From positions 310,001 through 374,000 of the forward strand of contig NW_025932596.1 in assembly GCF_000764305.2 (NCBI RefSeq): a stretch of DNA of 64,000 nt, written 5' to 3'. This DNA comes from Hyalella azteca. Taxonomy: Eukaryota > Arthropoda > Malacostraca > Amphipoda > Hyalellidae. Of the stretch, positions 1 through 12,588 are shown piece after piece. A program made the translations under genes and the position numbers. Numbering within the stretch: position 1 is the stretch's first letter; every line of letters begins with the position of its first letter. The notes beneath the pieces are model-generated. The model ran no database searches. It was not told where the DNA came from and was given only the letters and a program-made list of their open reading frames with translations.

Positions 1-2516
1 GTTCAAAACAAGTTTAAAGACATTTAAGAGCAAGCCCATCATTCCATACAACAAATTCATTGTAAAATGTAGCATGAATTGTGAACAAGCATGACACAAA
101 ACACAAGAGCTTGACAGGAATTGAAAAAAAGTCAAGGAAGTCAATCAATAATCAAGAAGAGAATTTCAATAAATCGAATGTCAGGACAAAAAACGTCATG
201 ATAAGAACCAGAAAACCTCACAAAAAATATAGGAAGAATGAATGTTGTTGTATGAGATAGAACACAAATTGTAAGTTAGATGGAATTTCATTAAGAATAC
301 AATTCCTCCAAGAGCAGAAAATGCGGGCAGAACCACATTCAAGTTCGAGTTAATAATTTTATTTCAATATATTTTCATTATAACGTATCAATGAGAGGTG
401 ATTTGATTCATTAATTTTGCATTCATTAATTAAAGACAATCATTAATTATCAACAATTGCAGGAAGTTCACAATAGCTTGAGACAAATTAGAAGTTAATT
501 TTTTATTAACTTTGATGAATTATAGGCAAAGATAATATTAACCAATAATATTAGTGTGGAAAAAGCAGGCAAGTTCAGAATTGATCATCATGTGCATTGC
601 ATCAAGAGCAAACAAAGGAATCATAAAATGCAAAATATTCAGAACTTGATGAAACGAAAAGTTAAAATGAGAAAGTTATTCATCACTCATAAAAAAACAA
701 TGTTTAAATGTTTAGTAATGGAGTTTAAATTAATATTGTTATTGAATTAATATTGGTTTAAAATTGCATGAAAATTTGTGTGCAATTATTTGAATATTAA
801 AAAAGACACATAGATTCAAAGTCGAGCATCAATCAGGAAATGCAAATCAAAGACAAAAACAACAACAAAATGACAATGAAACAAATTTAGTCAAATAAAT
901 ACGACAAAATGTGGGTTTAATACAGAGGAGTTTTGAAAGATTCATGGGTATTTTATTAAAGGTTTGGACGGTGTTTACAGAATGCAGTGAAATAGTGAAA
1001 GGTTAGAGTAATAGTGAGAAATGAATAGATTAGGATATATTTAGACAGGATAAAAATTTTGTGTTCAATGGATGATAAAATATATCAATGAGAAATATGT
1101 TCTCAAGAATGTTAAAATTTGTACGTTTGCAGTAAAGTTGAGGGTATTGGATATGGAAGTGAGGGAAGTGAGGGAAGGAGGGAGAGGGAATAAAAGCATT
1201 AGAGTCAAGTTTTATAATAAAGTATTAAAAGAAGCACATAAATGCTACACCTTTGTTGCAATACAGGAACGAAGGCAAGACATAAACAAAACGGATATTC
1301 ATGGCATTTCATGTATACATTCATATAAACAAAATACAGAAAATTTGCTAGAAAAAAGAAAAATGTAAAACACACCGGTTTTATGTAAAAAAATTGTGTT
1401 TAATAAAATATGCATTATTTTAGGCTCAACTGCAGCATGGCAATGATAATGAAGAATGCACCTTCATGAGAATTGACATAACAAGAGATAGTTACAAAAT
1501 GATATTAAATTATAGAAGAAAATATTAAGAAAAAAGACCAGAAAACCATCTGAAAATTATTATAAAACACACAAGTACACATAAATAATATACCTGGACA
1601 GGAAGGAAAAGAATTTTATAAAAATTGTAAATTTATTATCAAGTTTAAGGCAAGCAATTGCACATTCTCAACATGCATGGCAAGTGGAATCATCATGCAA
1701 CTTGGCAATGTTGACTTTGCTGATGCGTTGATTTATCGGGTGTTGTATTAATATTCAAGTGAAAATTGCTGTATTAATAATATACAACACAGGAAAATAA
1801 TTTAGCATCAAATAGCCTTCAAGTGTATGTAATAGATAGGAAAGCTATTTTCCTACATAGCATATTTTCAAATAGGGATGGTGTTCAAATGTGAATATAT
1901 TGTGTTGTGTACAATGTGGAGCATACATGCATAGAACACTTATTAATGCAATGAAATAGTATATTGCTTTACTAAGATTTATTTTCTTCTAAATAAGATG
2001 TAAATAAATATCCTAGTCATAGAAATAAAAAGACAAATGTTCTTCATTGCATCTTGAGTATGTAGCATAGAATAAAATGAATTCATCTTGATTGGATTTT
2101 AAAAACAACACGGAACACACAGCATAGCCAGTTTGCTTACCATTTTTAAGCAGCAAAAACACAAATCAAGATATTAGAAAAATGTGACTATTTTATTATT
2201 ACTTTTTTTCAATTTTAGTGCATATCACAAAATTTTGTAACAACCTGTTTTGTGTGAGTAAATAATAATACTAGTGAATGTTTGTATGGGTAACTAATTA
2301 TACTGGTGCACAAACTGTAAAATTAAATGTCAGCAAATGCTTTATCAACTGAAGATAACCTGATAGCTTGCAGCATGGTTAGACAAAGATATTTTAACAT
2401 GCAGCATTGTTGAACAAAGATAAGATATCTTGCAGCACAGTTGAACAATTATCAAGCAAGCAAAAGTTACGACAGCACACATATACTGGCTGTAATGTGA
2501 TGCTATAATGCAAAGG
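1..2516. other. AT-rich intergenic or intronic DNA, no gene seen
   Basis: Only short open frames rich in Lys, Asn and Ile occur on either strand, as expected by chance in AT-rich DNA. I see no conserved protein motif, no convincing splice-bordered exon and no tandem array before the 11-bp repeat begins. Confidence 0.6.
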
Positions 2517-3027
2517 CAGTGCGTTAAATGGTAATGCAGTGGTAACGCAGTAGTAATGCAGTGGTATTGCAGTGGTATTGCAGTGGTATTGCAGTGGTAA
2601 TGCAGTGGTATTGCAGTGGTATTGCAGTGGTAATGCAATGGTAATGCAGTGGTAATGCAGTGGTATTGCAGTGGTAATGCAGTGGTAATGCAGTGGTATT
2701 GCAGTGGTAATGCAGTGGTAATGCAATGGTAATGCAGTGGTAATGCAGTAGTAATGCAGTGGTAATGCAGTGGTATTGCAGTGGTATTGCAGTGGTATTG
2801 CAGTGGTAATGCAGTGGTATTGCAGTGGTATTGCAGTGGTATTGCAGTGGTAATGCAGTGGTATTGCAGTGGTATTGCAGTGGTAATGCAGTGGTAATGC
2901 AGTGGTAATGCAGTGGTAATGCAGTGGTAATGCAGTGGTAATGCAGTGGTAATGCAGTGGTAATGCAGTGGTAATGCAGTGGTAATGCAGTGGTAATGCA
3001 GTGGTAATGCAATGGTAATGCAGCAAT
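2517..3027. repeat. 11-bp minisatellite, about 45 copies
   Basis: The unit is gcagtggtaat, alternating irregularly with gcagtggtatt, plus a few single-base variants (gcagtagtaat, gcaatggtaat). The last dozen units before 3010 are nearly all the AAT type, while the rest is a mixture. Because 11 is not a multiple of 3 and the unit has no minus-strand stop, all three minus frames stay open. The resulting 160-250 codon frames are by-products and not genes. Confidence 0.95.
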
Positions 3028-3309
3028 ACCTTATTCGTATAAAGGGTCCGCGCGAGCTGAGCAGCAGATAAGAATAACATGTAAAATAAACATATGAAAA
3101 GCAAGGCACGACAAGAGGACAGGGAAAGGGAGAAGATATGAAGTGTTCGACTCATTTCATATGCCTAAAAGATTTAAATAGGATTCGAATTAAATAACGA
3201 AATAATTATAGTTTATAGAGAAGAATAATCTGCCCTGATAAAGTAGCGGAAACATGAATGTCATGATACAGAAAATGGGCTGGAGAACCCTGAACATCAA
3301 TCAAGGGTT

Positions 3310-3480
3310 GCACTAATTGAAACTGGCCTAAGTACATGTACGGTCGAAGTACACGTATAGGGGCATAAGTAAACGTAGCGGCCTATTTATCGTTTGCGAT
3401 TGGTATTTGGTCTGTATAGCTTCAGAAGCCGTCACTGATTGGCAGACGGAGTTATTAACTATTTTCGACAGTGCGGCGCG
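3310..3480. repeat. Dispersed repeat family A, copy 1
   Basis: It contains aagtacacgtataggggcataagtaaacgtagcggcc in interrupted form, followed by a segment with a CACTGATTGG core. The same order of blocks recurs at 26650-26770, and around 16060-16400 where a MITE interrupts it. The cgtagcggcct block is the unit of the 18-bp array in epsin intron 1. Confidence 0.7.
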
Positions 3481-3677
3481 TGATGAAATAATGGGACTCA
3501 AAATAAAAAAAATGAAGTCAGCACAATGCGGCGGAGATGAGTAGGGAAAAACTCGTGCATATACTCATGTTAAAACAAGCATCTCATTCATTGCATTCAT
3601 TATTAATTAAGGACATTAATTACATTCATGTTTCTCCCTTGCTTCTTAACGTCTCTTATGATGCAGTATTTAGCAGC

Positions 3678-4020
3678 TACACTCAGAGAAATTAATGGGA
3701 CACGCTGTCTTAACTGTGACACACTTTCATACGCGCACAGCACGAGCAGTGAGCGGACGCAGCACTAATGCCCCTTTTGACCGGACACAAGTGGGTCAGG
3801 ATGACCCACATCAGAGGCAAAACGTGCATCACTACATGGACAAAGCTACATTCTTTTTAGCGCATTTTCTCATTTATTGAAAAAATGCGCTATTGTGCTC
3901 GCCATGTCCGTCCGTCTGTCCGTCTGTCTGTCCGTCTGTGACTTCACGTTTTCGTCGACGAGAAAATGCGCTCTCTGTCACTTCCTGCAGTGAGTACTGA
4001 GTTATATTTTTTCTGAGTGT
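3678..4020. mobile_element. MITE with a second MITE nested inside
   Basis: The outer ends read acactcagagaaa on the left and tttttctgagtgt on the right, an inverted pair. Nested inside is an element bounded by agcgcattttctc (3859) and gagaaaatgcgct (3960-3972), with a gtccgtccgtctgtctgtcc tract between. The same inner element, in reverse orientation, is at 32277-32416. No transposase frame is present. The superfamily is not assigned. Confidence 0.65.
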
Positions 4021-4065
4021 GGTCAGGGTCCACCTGATGTTGGTATGACACACTTCTTAGGTCTA

Positions 4066-4222
4066 CACTCAAGAAAATAAGCGAGACATAGTCCAAATAT
4101 CGATGCATTTATAGCTCTGTGTGGGTCACTCTGACACAGTTAGCTCCTGGCAAGGTGTGTCAGTGCTACGTGCGCAAACTGTCAATATTTGGACAACATG
4201 ACCGACTAATTTTTTTTAGTGT
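4066..4222. mobile_element. 157-bp MITE with ~36-bp terminal inverted repeats
   Basis: The left end acactcaagaaaataag and the reverse complement of the right end (acactaaaaaaaattag) align, and the match continues to a shared tccaaatat. The total length is typical of a MITE and there is no coding capacity. Its ends resemble those of the neighbouring 3678-4020 element, so the two probably belong to one family. Confidence 0.65.
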
Positions 4223-5095
4223 CAGCGAACAATGAACGTGGAGGAAAAAGTGAATTTTTATCATGAAAAAAAAAGGGAAGAAGTTAATTTTTGGAGAGAA
4301 ATTTTTTTAGAGGAAATTTTCGGACGAAACAAAGTGAAATGAAAACGTTCAAGATGAAGATAAGGTGAGTGTACCGGGTGTTATCTTTGATTATAAATTT
4401 AGGTGAAGCAGATTAACTAAGCTAATTATTTAAGCACACTAATTAAGCTAATTATTTAAGCGCAATAATTAAGCTAATTATTTAAGCAGACGAATCAATT
4501 TAATTTAATTAAAATTAGTTAGAAGATTTCTGAATAAAAATGCAGGCAAGATGCAGAAAATGAGTACAAAGTTAATAACGTTAATAACATTAATAAAGAA
4601 TATAAAATATGTACATAAAATAGATAAAATGTGCGTGGGTATGTCAATGTGAATGAATGTGATTAAAGAGAAATGTTGCATGAAAATTTGATGTATGTTA
4701 TGGATGTGTTAAATGTTTCTTAGAGTGTAGAAATAACACTTAAAGTATTGATACAATTTTCGTAGCATATTAAAAAATGTATAACGAATGAAAACAATTT
4801 TCTGAAAATGAATGATTTTTGGATACGATGATAGCATGATAAAATTCATCATTTCAGAGAAGGCCTTCAAATGCTCTATATAAATACTTGGCTATTATTG
4901 CTACATAGTCAATAGTATGTAAAATCATTTTTTACAGTCAGTATTATGTAAAGTTCATTTTCGACATAGGTAGTCAGTATTATGTTCAGGAAGGAAAACA
5001 AAGGTATGTGTTAGTAATCCAGCAACGGTATAATAGCCTACTTGCTAACTAATTTAAATTTAGTAGATTATGGCAACAACAGGGCAATTAAAAGG
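4223..5095. other. AT-rich DNA, no gene seen
   Basis: The only structure noted is a short run of three taagctaattatttaagc units near 4430-4490. No coding or RNA feature is supported. Confidence 0.5.
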
Positions 5096-5413
5096 CGTCA
5101 AGGCCTGGCAACAATATTCCTGTCAACAAATGTAATGTAAACGGTGTTACTGGCAACATTGTCCCTAGGCAACAATGCTCAGCAATAAAGTTGCCAGCAC
5201 CAAAGTTGCCAGCAAGCAACACATTTCGTGACAACAGTTTCCCTGGCAACTAATATAGCGCCGGCAACATAGTTGCCAGTAACACTGTCACCAGTACAGT
5301 TGCCAGGCAACACGCACCTATAGGGTTGACAGGCTTGCTGGCAACACCCACCTATAGGGTTGACAGGCTTGCTGGCAACACCCACCTATAGGGTTGACAG
5401 GCTTGCTGGCAAC
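5096..5413. repeat. ggcaaca-rich repeats ending in a 34-bp x3 array
   Basis: Between 5096 and 5300 a degenerate ttgccagcaac/ggcaacat motif recurs about a dozen times. From 5316 to 5413 it becomes an exact 34-bp tandem array of three units beginning acctatagggttgacaggct. The flanking 5413-5515 segment is unusually GC-rich for this window but shows no gene. Confidence 0.85.
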
Positions 5414-5731
5414 AAGGTTGTCGAGGTTGACGAGGCCGCTGTTCTCCCCCAGGAAGCCTGCGGGGGACCGGCGGGTGGGGGGCGACGTGCCCGCGGGGGT
5501 CGTGCCTGCGGGCACCAAAAATTTGTATATATATATTATTTTATACTAATAATTATTAGGTTATATTGCTAATAATTATTATGTTATAATAATAATGATT
5601 ATTATGTTATAGTATTAATGATTATTATGTTATAATACTAATAATTATTATATTATAATACTACTAATTATAATATAAAATGATTTCTAATGATCTTAAT
5701 TTTCAGGATTAAGCAAGTGAGGGCAAGAGTA

Positions 5732-5886
5732 GCCCACCTGTAGCAGGTTTATCCCTGTTGGTGCCCACCTGTAGCAGGTTTATCCCTGTTGGTGCCCACC
5801 TGTAGCAGGTTTATCCCTGTTGGTGCCCACCTGTAGCAGGTTTATCCCTGTTGGTGCCCACCTGTAGCAGGTTTATCCCTGTTGGT
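5732..5886. repeat. 31-bp minisatellite x5
   Basis: Five identical units begin gcccacctgtagcaggttta, at 31-bp spacing from 5732. The perfect identity suggests recent amplification. A GC-rich tract follows (about 5886-6025) and then AT microsatellite. No gene was recognised. Confidence 0.93.
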
Positions 5887-6426
5887 GAGCAGCGAGAAGT
5901 CATCAGCATGTGAGGGTTGGGGGGGCAGGGGGGCGAAGGGGTCCGGTGGTGGGGTTGGGGAGCGTACAACCCCCCAGGGGTCCACAGGAGGGATTACTGG
6001 ACCCCATGGGTCACTGGCTCCTGCGTATATTAAAATAATTATTACTTATTATTATTTATTATTATTATTATTAATTATTATTATTATTTGTATCAACTTT
6101 TGACGTCACAATGAACAAAATTAGTTACTCATTAGGTATATTGGCCTATTTAGCTTCACAGAACACATTTAATTGATAATGAACTCTTTTGTATCACCTA
6201 GAAATAACAGAAAAAAATCAGAAGCTATTCTGCAGAAGTTTGCTGTTTAGGAAAATTAGCTTCTTCAAAAATTTCTTTTCAAAGAAAATGGAACAAAAAC
6301 AATAAATTACAATAAAATATGTACTCTGACAGCATTCCATCTACCTTCACCGCACCCAGTCTATACCCGGAAAAATTGCTGGATCATGTCCAAATAATGA
6401 CAAACGTCCAGCATATATCAGAGAAG

Positions 6427-6520
6427 TGCATCACTATATAATATAAACAATGTTTATATATAATATAAACAAAGTGCATCACTATATAATATAAACAATG
6501 TTTATATATAATATAAACAC
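6427..6520. repeat. 47-bp direct duplication with an internal AT palindrome
   Basis: The block starting gtgcatcactatataata is present twice, at 6427 and 6474. Each copy contains atataaacaatgtttatat, which can fold back on itself. Confidence 0.85.
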
Positions 6521-6529
6521 CACGGGTCA

Positions 6530-8396
6530 GCCTGCGGGCCAGAATATTTAATTACAATTAATCAATTATTAATTGTTTAATAATGTCTTTCAGTTAATCA
6601 ATCAATTGTTAAACTGAAATAAAATATTATTTGTTGCAATAAAACATGATGTTACAATATTTATCAAAATTAATCAATTATTTCCAATTGTTAAACTGAA
6701 ATAAAACACATTATTTGTTGCAATAAAACATGATGTTATAATCGTTATAATTAAATTAACTTTAAAAAATAATTTTGATGAGGATAAAATTAAACTGTCA
6801 TTGTTACATTCATCATTTAACAATTATTCAACAGGAGTACTTTTATTGTCAAGTATTCTTCAGGAATGTAAATTGAAACTTTCTATGTCAATTATTGTCA
6901 GCTGTCAATGATATCATTATTGATGTATTAATAATAATATTTTTTATATTATTATCATTATTTTAACTCAAAATATTGCACTTGTATAATGAATACACAA
7001 GAATATGCATATATGCTTAAAATAAATGCATTATTAAGGAATGGTAACATTTCTGTTGCTGTATTTATCAATTATTCATTTGGATTATGAATTATGAAAT
7101 TTATTCAATATCTGATCTGAAATTCATAGTTTATTATAGAGGTGGAATGTGAATTCTAATTAAATCAGTTCATAGAGAAAAAAAATTCCAAGTCTAGAAA
7201 ACATTCAAAGAGAAATCAATTATAGGAAGCACCTACATTTATTTATCTATTATAGAATAAAAGTTAAATAAACCAGAAAAGCATTAAGTAATCAATGATG
7301 TTAAAGAAACAGAATTCAAAATCATCCAGACAAAAGCATTTGAGTTTGTTGAGATGGAACAGAGAATTTTCATCAGGGAATCATCAAAGAATTCGTGATA
7401 ATTCAAATTTTTATAATTGGCTGCAAAGTCTTCAAACCATAATCAGTTAAAAATAATTTCCCAAACAAAGTTATAACTTTAAAAAATTTCCAAACAAAAT
7501 AATTATTTAAAATAGACAAAATCCCATACAAAAGGATAATTCAAACAAATAAAAAATCCTAAACAAAAGGATAATTTTCAAAAAATCCCCCAAAAATGAC
7601 AATTTAACAAAAAAGTCTCAAGCAAAAGGATAATTTAAAAACAATGGAAATTTAATCAATGGTCAGAGGGAGAAAAATGCATGACATGACAAACAAATAA
7701 TAGCACTCAAAAATAAAATAAAAATTATACATGATTTTCACACAACAAAAAATTTATCAAATTGTTCCCTCTGAAAAATCATAAATGATCCAATTCACTC
7801 AAGATAATAAACCAGCAGAACTTGCCCATTAGGGGTACAAAACAATATAAAAATAATGGGAAAACATTCGATGATATCACACATCTTAAATAATTTTTAA
7901 TAAGAGTAAAAAATGCATCAATTTTGCACATGATAGCAAAGTTCATACAATAAAACCAAAGAATTAAAAATATTATACAAACTTTAGGTATATTAAAGAA
8001 CATTTTTTTCCAATTCTGTAAGCAAATAAGATTGTTTCTACTGAAGGGTGAATAATATGAGAGTGATGCCAAAGCAGCTTCACCAAACCTCATGCTTAGG
8101 GTTGGGTCAATAAGGGTTCTACGAACCCTGCAAATGTGTTTAGCACTAAAGAGGGTTGACAGGGTTCTAAAACACAAAAATTGCTTTAGCCTCAATTCAA
8201 ATTCAAGGCTTGAACCCCTGAAAAGGGCTAACTAACCCTTAGCCCCAACATTATCTAAACCTTAAAAATGGACTCAATGTGAAGCTGTTATGAGGGTAAA
8301 CCCCATTAAATTGTCGAGCTAGAATCTAAACACCAGACCCAATAACTTCTAGACCCTGTGTGAGGTACTGGACTTAGGGACTAGAAGTTAAGGTGT
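6530..8396. other. AT-rich DNA, no gene seen
   Basis: There is a tandemly similar pair near 6545-6740 (attgttaaactgaaataaaa twice), and AT-rich simple sequence throughout. The open frame at 7779-8195 on the minus strand has no recognisable domain, codon character or splice signal, and I do not call it a gene. Confidence 0.5.
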
Positions 8397-8510
8397 CTAA
8401 AGACTGGAAGTCATGGGTCTAAAGACTGGAAGTCATGGGTCTAAAGACTGGAAGTCATGGGGTCTAAAGACTGGAAGTCATGGGGTCTAAAGACTGGAAG
8501 TCATCTGGTT
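8397..8510. repeat. 22-23-bp minisatellite x5
   Basis: Five units of tctaaagactggaagtcatg differ by one extra g. The surrounding 8190-8760 tract is rich in scattered agaccct/gaaccct words. Confidence 0.9.
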
Positions 8511-8759
8511 TAGACCCCATGTCAGGATTAGACCCCAGGTGACTAAAGTAGCCCCTATGTTACATGCAGACCTTGACAGAATGATGTACCCCTAATAAGA
8601 CTAGACCCTGTGATAGATTTGGGCTCAGTGACTAAAGCAGCCCCTACATGACAGAACCCTAATAAAGGTTGAACCCTGTCTAAAGTTTAGACCCTGCTAA
8701 GGGCAATTCATATCACAGACCCTGGCCATACAAGACCCGGTCTACCTTGGGTGGAGATA

Positions 8760-10429
8760 AGGGAGGAGGGCTGATGGTCTGCAGCTTGGGCGCAGGCACC
8801 CCCCAGGGGTCTACAGGTTGCTGCACACATACACATGGTCTACATAGTCTATGGTAATTAGTTATACACATGGTCTACATAGTGTATGATAATTAGTTAT
8901 TATGTGCCTTAAATTAATTAAGTTTATTATCATTTATCATCAATCAATTACCTTCATTACTACATTTAGTTAATAATAACTTTTATTACATACAGATGGT
9001 CTACACCACACCTGTACCACATAATATAATTATAATTAAAAGTAACATTAATTATAAATAATAAATGTCACTTTATTTAATATGTTTAATTAATTACATT
9101 TAAATAATAATAACTATTATAACATAAAAATGATCTACACCAAGCTTGTAACACATAATTAAAGTACACAATGTGTGTACACATAGCATAAAGTATACAT
9201 TTATGTGATGAATGTTGATATCATCTGCACATCTGTTACTAACAACATAAAAATATGTGTTGAATGCATATGGTACACATATGTGCCATGGATGTAGCAC
9301 ATATTATTTATACAAACATAACATACCTACAATGTGTACCATATATTAGTACACATATACTGTGTGTACAAATGTAATGTATCCACATTGTATATATCTA
9401 CAAATCGTAAAAATTATGGATTCAATGCAAAAATATTTTTCATGCGTGTTTACATATATCCATTCTATTTGCTAAATAATGGATAATCATATTCATTCGA
9501 TCTATCAAGATCCATCATTCTATTTATAATGACATTTTAACAAATGTAAGAATTAATTTCAATTAAACATACTAATTTGTGAAAAATAACACTTTTGAAG
9601 AGATGGTTAAAAGTTATTTTTAGTGACATGCTTATTTTAGAATTGAAGACTCTCTAAATTCAAGGTCAATAAATCACACTTAGCATATTAAGAGAACTAG
9701 TTATAGTAGAAAATTTTATCTAGTATTTACTAGGATTTGATATTTGATTAAACTAGAAATTATTACATCTCTAAAGTTGTTCAGCTTTCCAATTAGTTAT
9801 TTAGCTAATAATCCTGACTAAAATTATGATAAATTGTATATGATACATGGACATTCTTATATGTAGCTGCCTTGGGCAATAAATAGGTTTGCTTAGATTA
9901 ACAAGGTTGATCATGTTTTAAATCAGTTATTAATTAATTTATTGGTGGCGTATTATTGAAGAGGTCATTGTAGAAAGACTTTAACACATAAAAATAAAAC
10001 ATATGACCATCACCATAGATAAATTGAAAATTGTAAGTGATATTGTTTCAATTATATGAGAAATAATAAGTGAATCAAGCCCCAGAGTTTTCTTAACCAA
10101 CAATCACAAAATTACATTACAAATGATGTACAAATTTTAAAATCAACAATTTTTTCCATTGTAAAAAATGAACACACACACACCCAAAAATCAAGAAGCA
10201 TCTTGAAATAAGCGATTAAGATAAGAGTATAAATTACATATTAAAACTTAAAAAAATAATAAATTGCCAAAAACACCAACAAATAAATACACAATATATT
10301 TCTGGTTAATCAGAGAACTGATCACGCGTCCATGGAAGCTCCACGATCCCAACAACCTTTAACAAATTAGAATTCACTCCTCCACTGAAATAAGCGATTG
10401 AATTAATAATAATAATAATAATAAGCTCC
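8760..10429. other. AT-rich DNA, no gene seen
   Basis: From 8840 to 9370 there are many variants of acacatggtctacatagt and related tacacata words, a degenerate simple-sequence area. From 9400 to 10429 I see only AT-rich sequence. The last 400 bases would include the 3' UTR of the minus-strand gene ending at 10430. Confidence 0.5.
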
Positions 10430-10945
10430 TTAACCCACAATGGCTCGCAATATATTTTTTATGACGAAACTTGAACGGAAGCCAAAGTTCGGAAGCTTGA
10501 AATCAAAGTTCGTTCTCACCAAAGTCCGTAAAGCTTCCTCGTTGTTTTCGTAATGTGCTTCAGGCTGTTCAATATTTTCGTACATCGCGATAATGGACGC
10601 CGGCTTGTTGGTCTCAGCATTGGAAGAAGATCCAATTTTAGCGTCTTGCTCTAACCACGCATCCACGGCATCGTATCCAGAGGTGTTGGAATAAACTGGA
10701 TCCCCAACCTGGATTTTCGAACGCACTGACGAATCCGCCTGGTTTGCCTGCGGTTTTTTCAAGATGGCTGCGTATATGGGCTCTTGATTTGCGTATTGCT
10801 GAAGAGCAGAGTTGTTGTAGCTGCTGGTGATGTTTTCGGTAGGTATAGAAGGGAGGGAACGCGTGGCGAAGTCGATTTTACCTTCACCCGGTATTCCTTC
10901 GTAAACATTTTCTTTTGTGCCGTACATGATGCTGGCGTAGTCGCC
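10430..10945 (-). CDS. Terminal coding exon of an unrecognised tyrosine-motif protein
   Basis: This is the last coding exon, with the stop at 10430-10432. The acceptor is read on the minus strand as ccgccgccccatag then GGCGAC, giving G-D-Y-A-S-I-M-Y-G-T-K and 171 residues in phase 0. It joins in frame to the exon ending at 12589. The product has no domain I recognise but is rich in short tyrosine motifs: YASIMYG, VYEGIP, PIYAAILKK, AMYENIEQ and HYENNEE. These resemble SH2/ITIM-like or endocytic tyrosine motifs, though that is inference from short patterns. The base composition is clearly richer in G+C than the flanks, supporting real coding. The upstream intron is almost filled by two minisatellites. 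It could be the tail of the epsin gene (phases permit) or a separate gene. The exon call is firm; the identity is unknown. Confidence 0.75.
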   Translation of the reverse strand, partial: GDYASIMYGTKENVYEGIPGEGKIDFATRSLPSIPTENITSSYNNSALQQYANQEPIYAAILKKPQANQADSSVRSKIQVGDPVYSNTSGYDAVDAWLEQDAKIGSSSNAETNKPASIIAMYENIEQPEAHYENNEEALRTLVRTNFDFKLPNFGFRSSFVIKNILRAIVG

Positions 10946-11035
10946 CTATGGGGCGGCGGTGTAGGGAAAATTTCATATAACTGAAGAAGATAAAATCTTG
11001 CAGTGGACGTCTCTAAAAACTCGCAGACATTTTAC

Positions 11036-11600
11036 AGCACGCGGGTTGCGACCAGCAAAATTGGCGCAGTACCGTAGAACACGTGGGTTGCAACCAGTAA
11101 TAAAGTTGCGCGGTACGGTAGAACACGCTGGTTGCAACCAGAAATAAAATTGCACGGTACGGTAGAACACGTTGGTTGCAACCAGTAATAAAGTTGCGCG
11201 GTACGGTAGAACACGTTGGTTGCAACCAGTAATAAAGTTGCGCGGTACGGTAGAACACGCGGGTTGCAACCATGAAAAGTTGCGCGGTACGGTAGAACAC
11301 GCGGGTTGCAACCAGTAATAAAGTTACACGGTACGGTAGAACACGTTGGTTGCAACCAGTAATAAAGTTACACGGTACGGTAGAACACGTTGGTTGCAAC
11401 CAGTAATAAATTTACACGGTACGGTAGAACACGTGGGTTGCAACCAGAAATAAAATTGCACGGTACGGTAAAACACGTGGGTTGCAACCATGAAAAGTTG
11501 CGCGGTACGGTAGAACACGCAGGTTGCAACCAGTAATAAAGTTGCGCGATACGGGAGAACACGTTGGTTGCAACCACGAAAAGTTTTGCGGTATTTTTCA
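11036..11600. repeat. 42-44-bp intronic minisatellite, about 13 copies
   Basis: The unit is roughly ggttgcaaccagtaataaag followed by ttgcgcggtacggtagaacacg. Variants alternate between aaccagtaataaag and aaccatgaaaag. Every unit has the palindrome ggttgcaacc and the near-palindrome ggtacggta. It lies wholly inside the intron between 10946 and 12588. Minus frames through it are artefacts. Confidence 0.95.
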
Positions 11601-11859
11601 ACACACTAGTTATTCAGAGTCCATTAGTGCTTAAAATTCATTACGGTTGAGGTCTGCTACGGAATCCTGGCCTCCCCGGACAGTATTCTGATGAATTTTT
11701 AGTGAATGAGCTGCTTAGGATACCCACACACCATGCAACGAGGTTGAAACAACGTTGAATCATCGTTAATTCAACCAACGATGTTTAATTCAACGTCACA
11801 TGTCTGGTTGGCAGGGCCTTATTGAATACCGGACCTTTCTATAAATACCAGACCTTCCT

Positions 11860-12185
11860 GAATACCCAGGTCATCTCTGAATACCCAGGGCATCTCTGAA
11901 TACCCAGGGCGTCACTGAATACCCAGGGCGTCACTGAATACCCAGGGCATCTCTGAATACCCAGGGCATCTCTTAATACCCAGGGCATCTCTTAATACCC
12001 AGGGCATCTCTTAATACCAGGGCATCTCTGAATACCAGGACATCTCTTAATACCCAGGGCATCTCTTAATACCCAGGGCATCTCTGAATACCCAGGGCAT
12101 CTTTGACTACTCAGGGCATCTCAGAATACCCAGGGCATCTCTGAATACCCAGGGTATCTCTGAATACCGCCCTGAATACCCAAGT
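11860..12185. repeat. ~19-bp intronic minisatellite, about 16 copies
   Basis: The unit is ctgaatacccagggcatct with variants such as cttaataccc and gcgtcactg. It sits in the same intron as the 42-44-bp array, nearer the 12589 exon. Confidence 0.92.
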
Positions 12186-12588
12186 CCACTGAAGGCATCA
12201 CCAGCAACACAACAAAACATCAGCACGTTTTAGTCGAACGCACGTAATTCGTCTAGTCTCTAGACTAACAACGTAACTAGTTAGACACACAAATTTTTTT
12301 TGTGTGTACCGTTCACCAATATAAAAAACGGTACCATGACCTCAAGTCAAACGAAATTCACAATTTTTAGTTAAAAAGTATCAAACCAATTCCGGAAGAG
12401 CGATTATAAAAATGACTAGCAAGTTTTAAACTTCATTAAAACGAAATGTCACATATTCACAATGCAATGTTAGAAAAAGTCTAAGCGTTATTATAAATTT
12501 TGTATATTATAAACAGTGTTGTAGGATCTATTATGAAGAATCGATATTATGAAAATTTGTTGAATATTAGCACACATCACGCCTATAC

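Noticed and set aside
2345..3155. Three overlapping minus-strand open frames of 160-254 codons rich in His, Tyr, Leu and Thr
   Set aside because: They are products of an 11-bp repeat without stop codons on that strand. All three frames show the same peptide pattern.
11036..11600. CRISPR-like regular array
   Set aside because: Whole units repeat with no unique spacers, in an animal gene intron. The same reasoning applies to the other arrays in the window.
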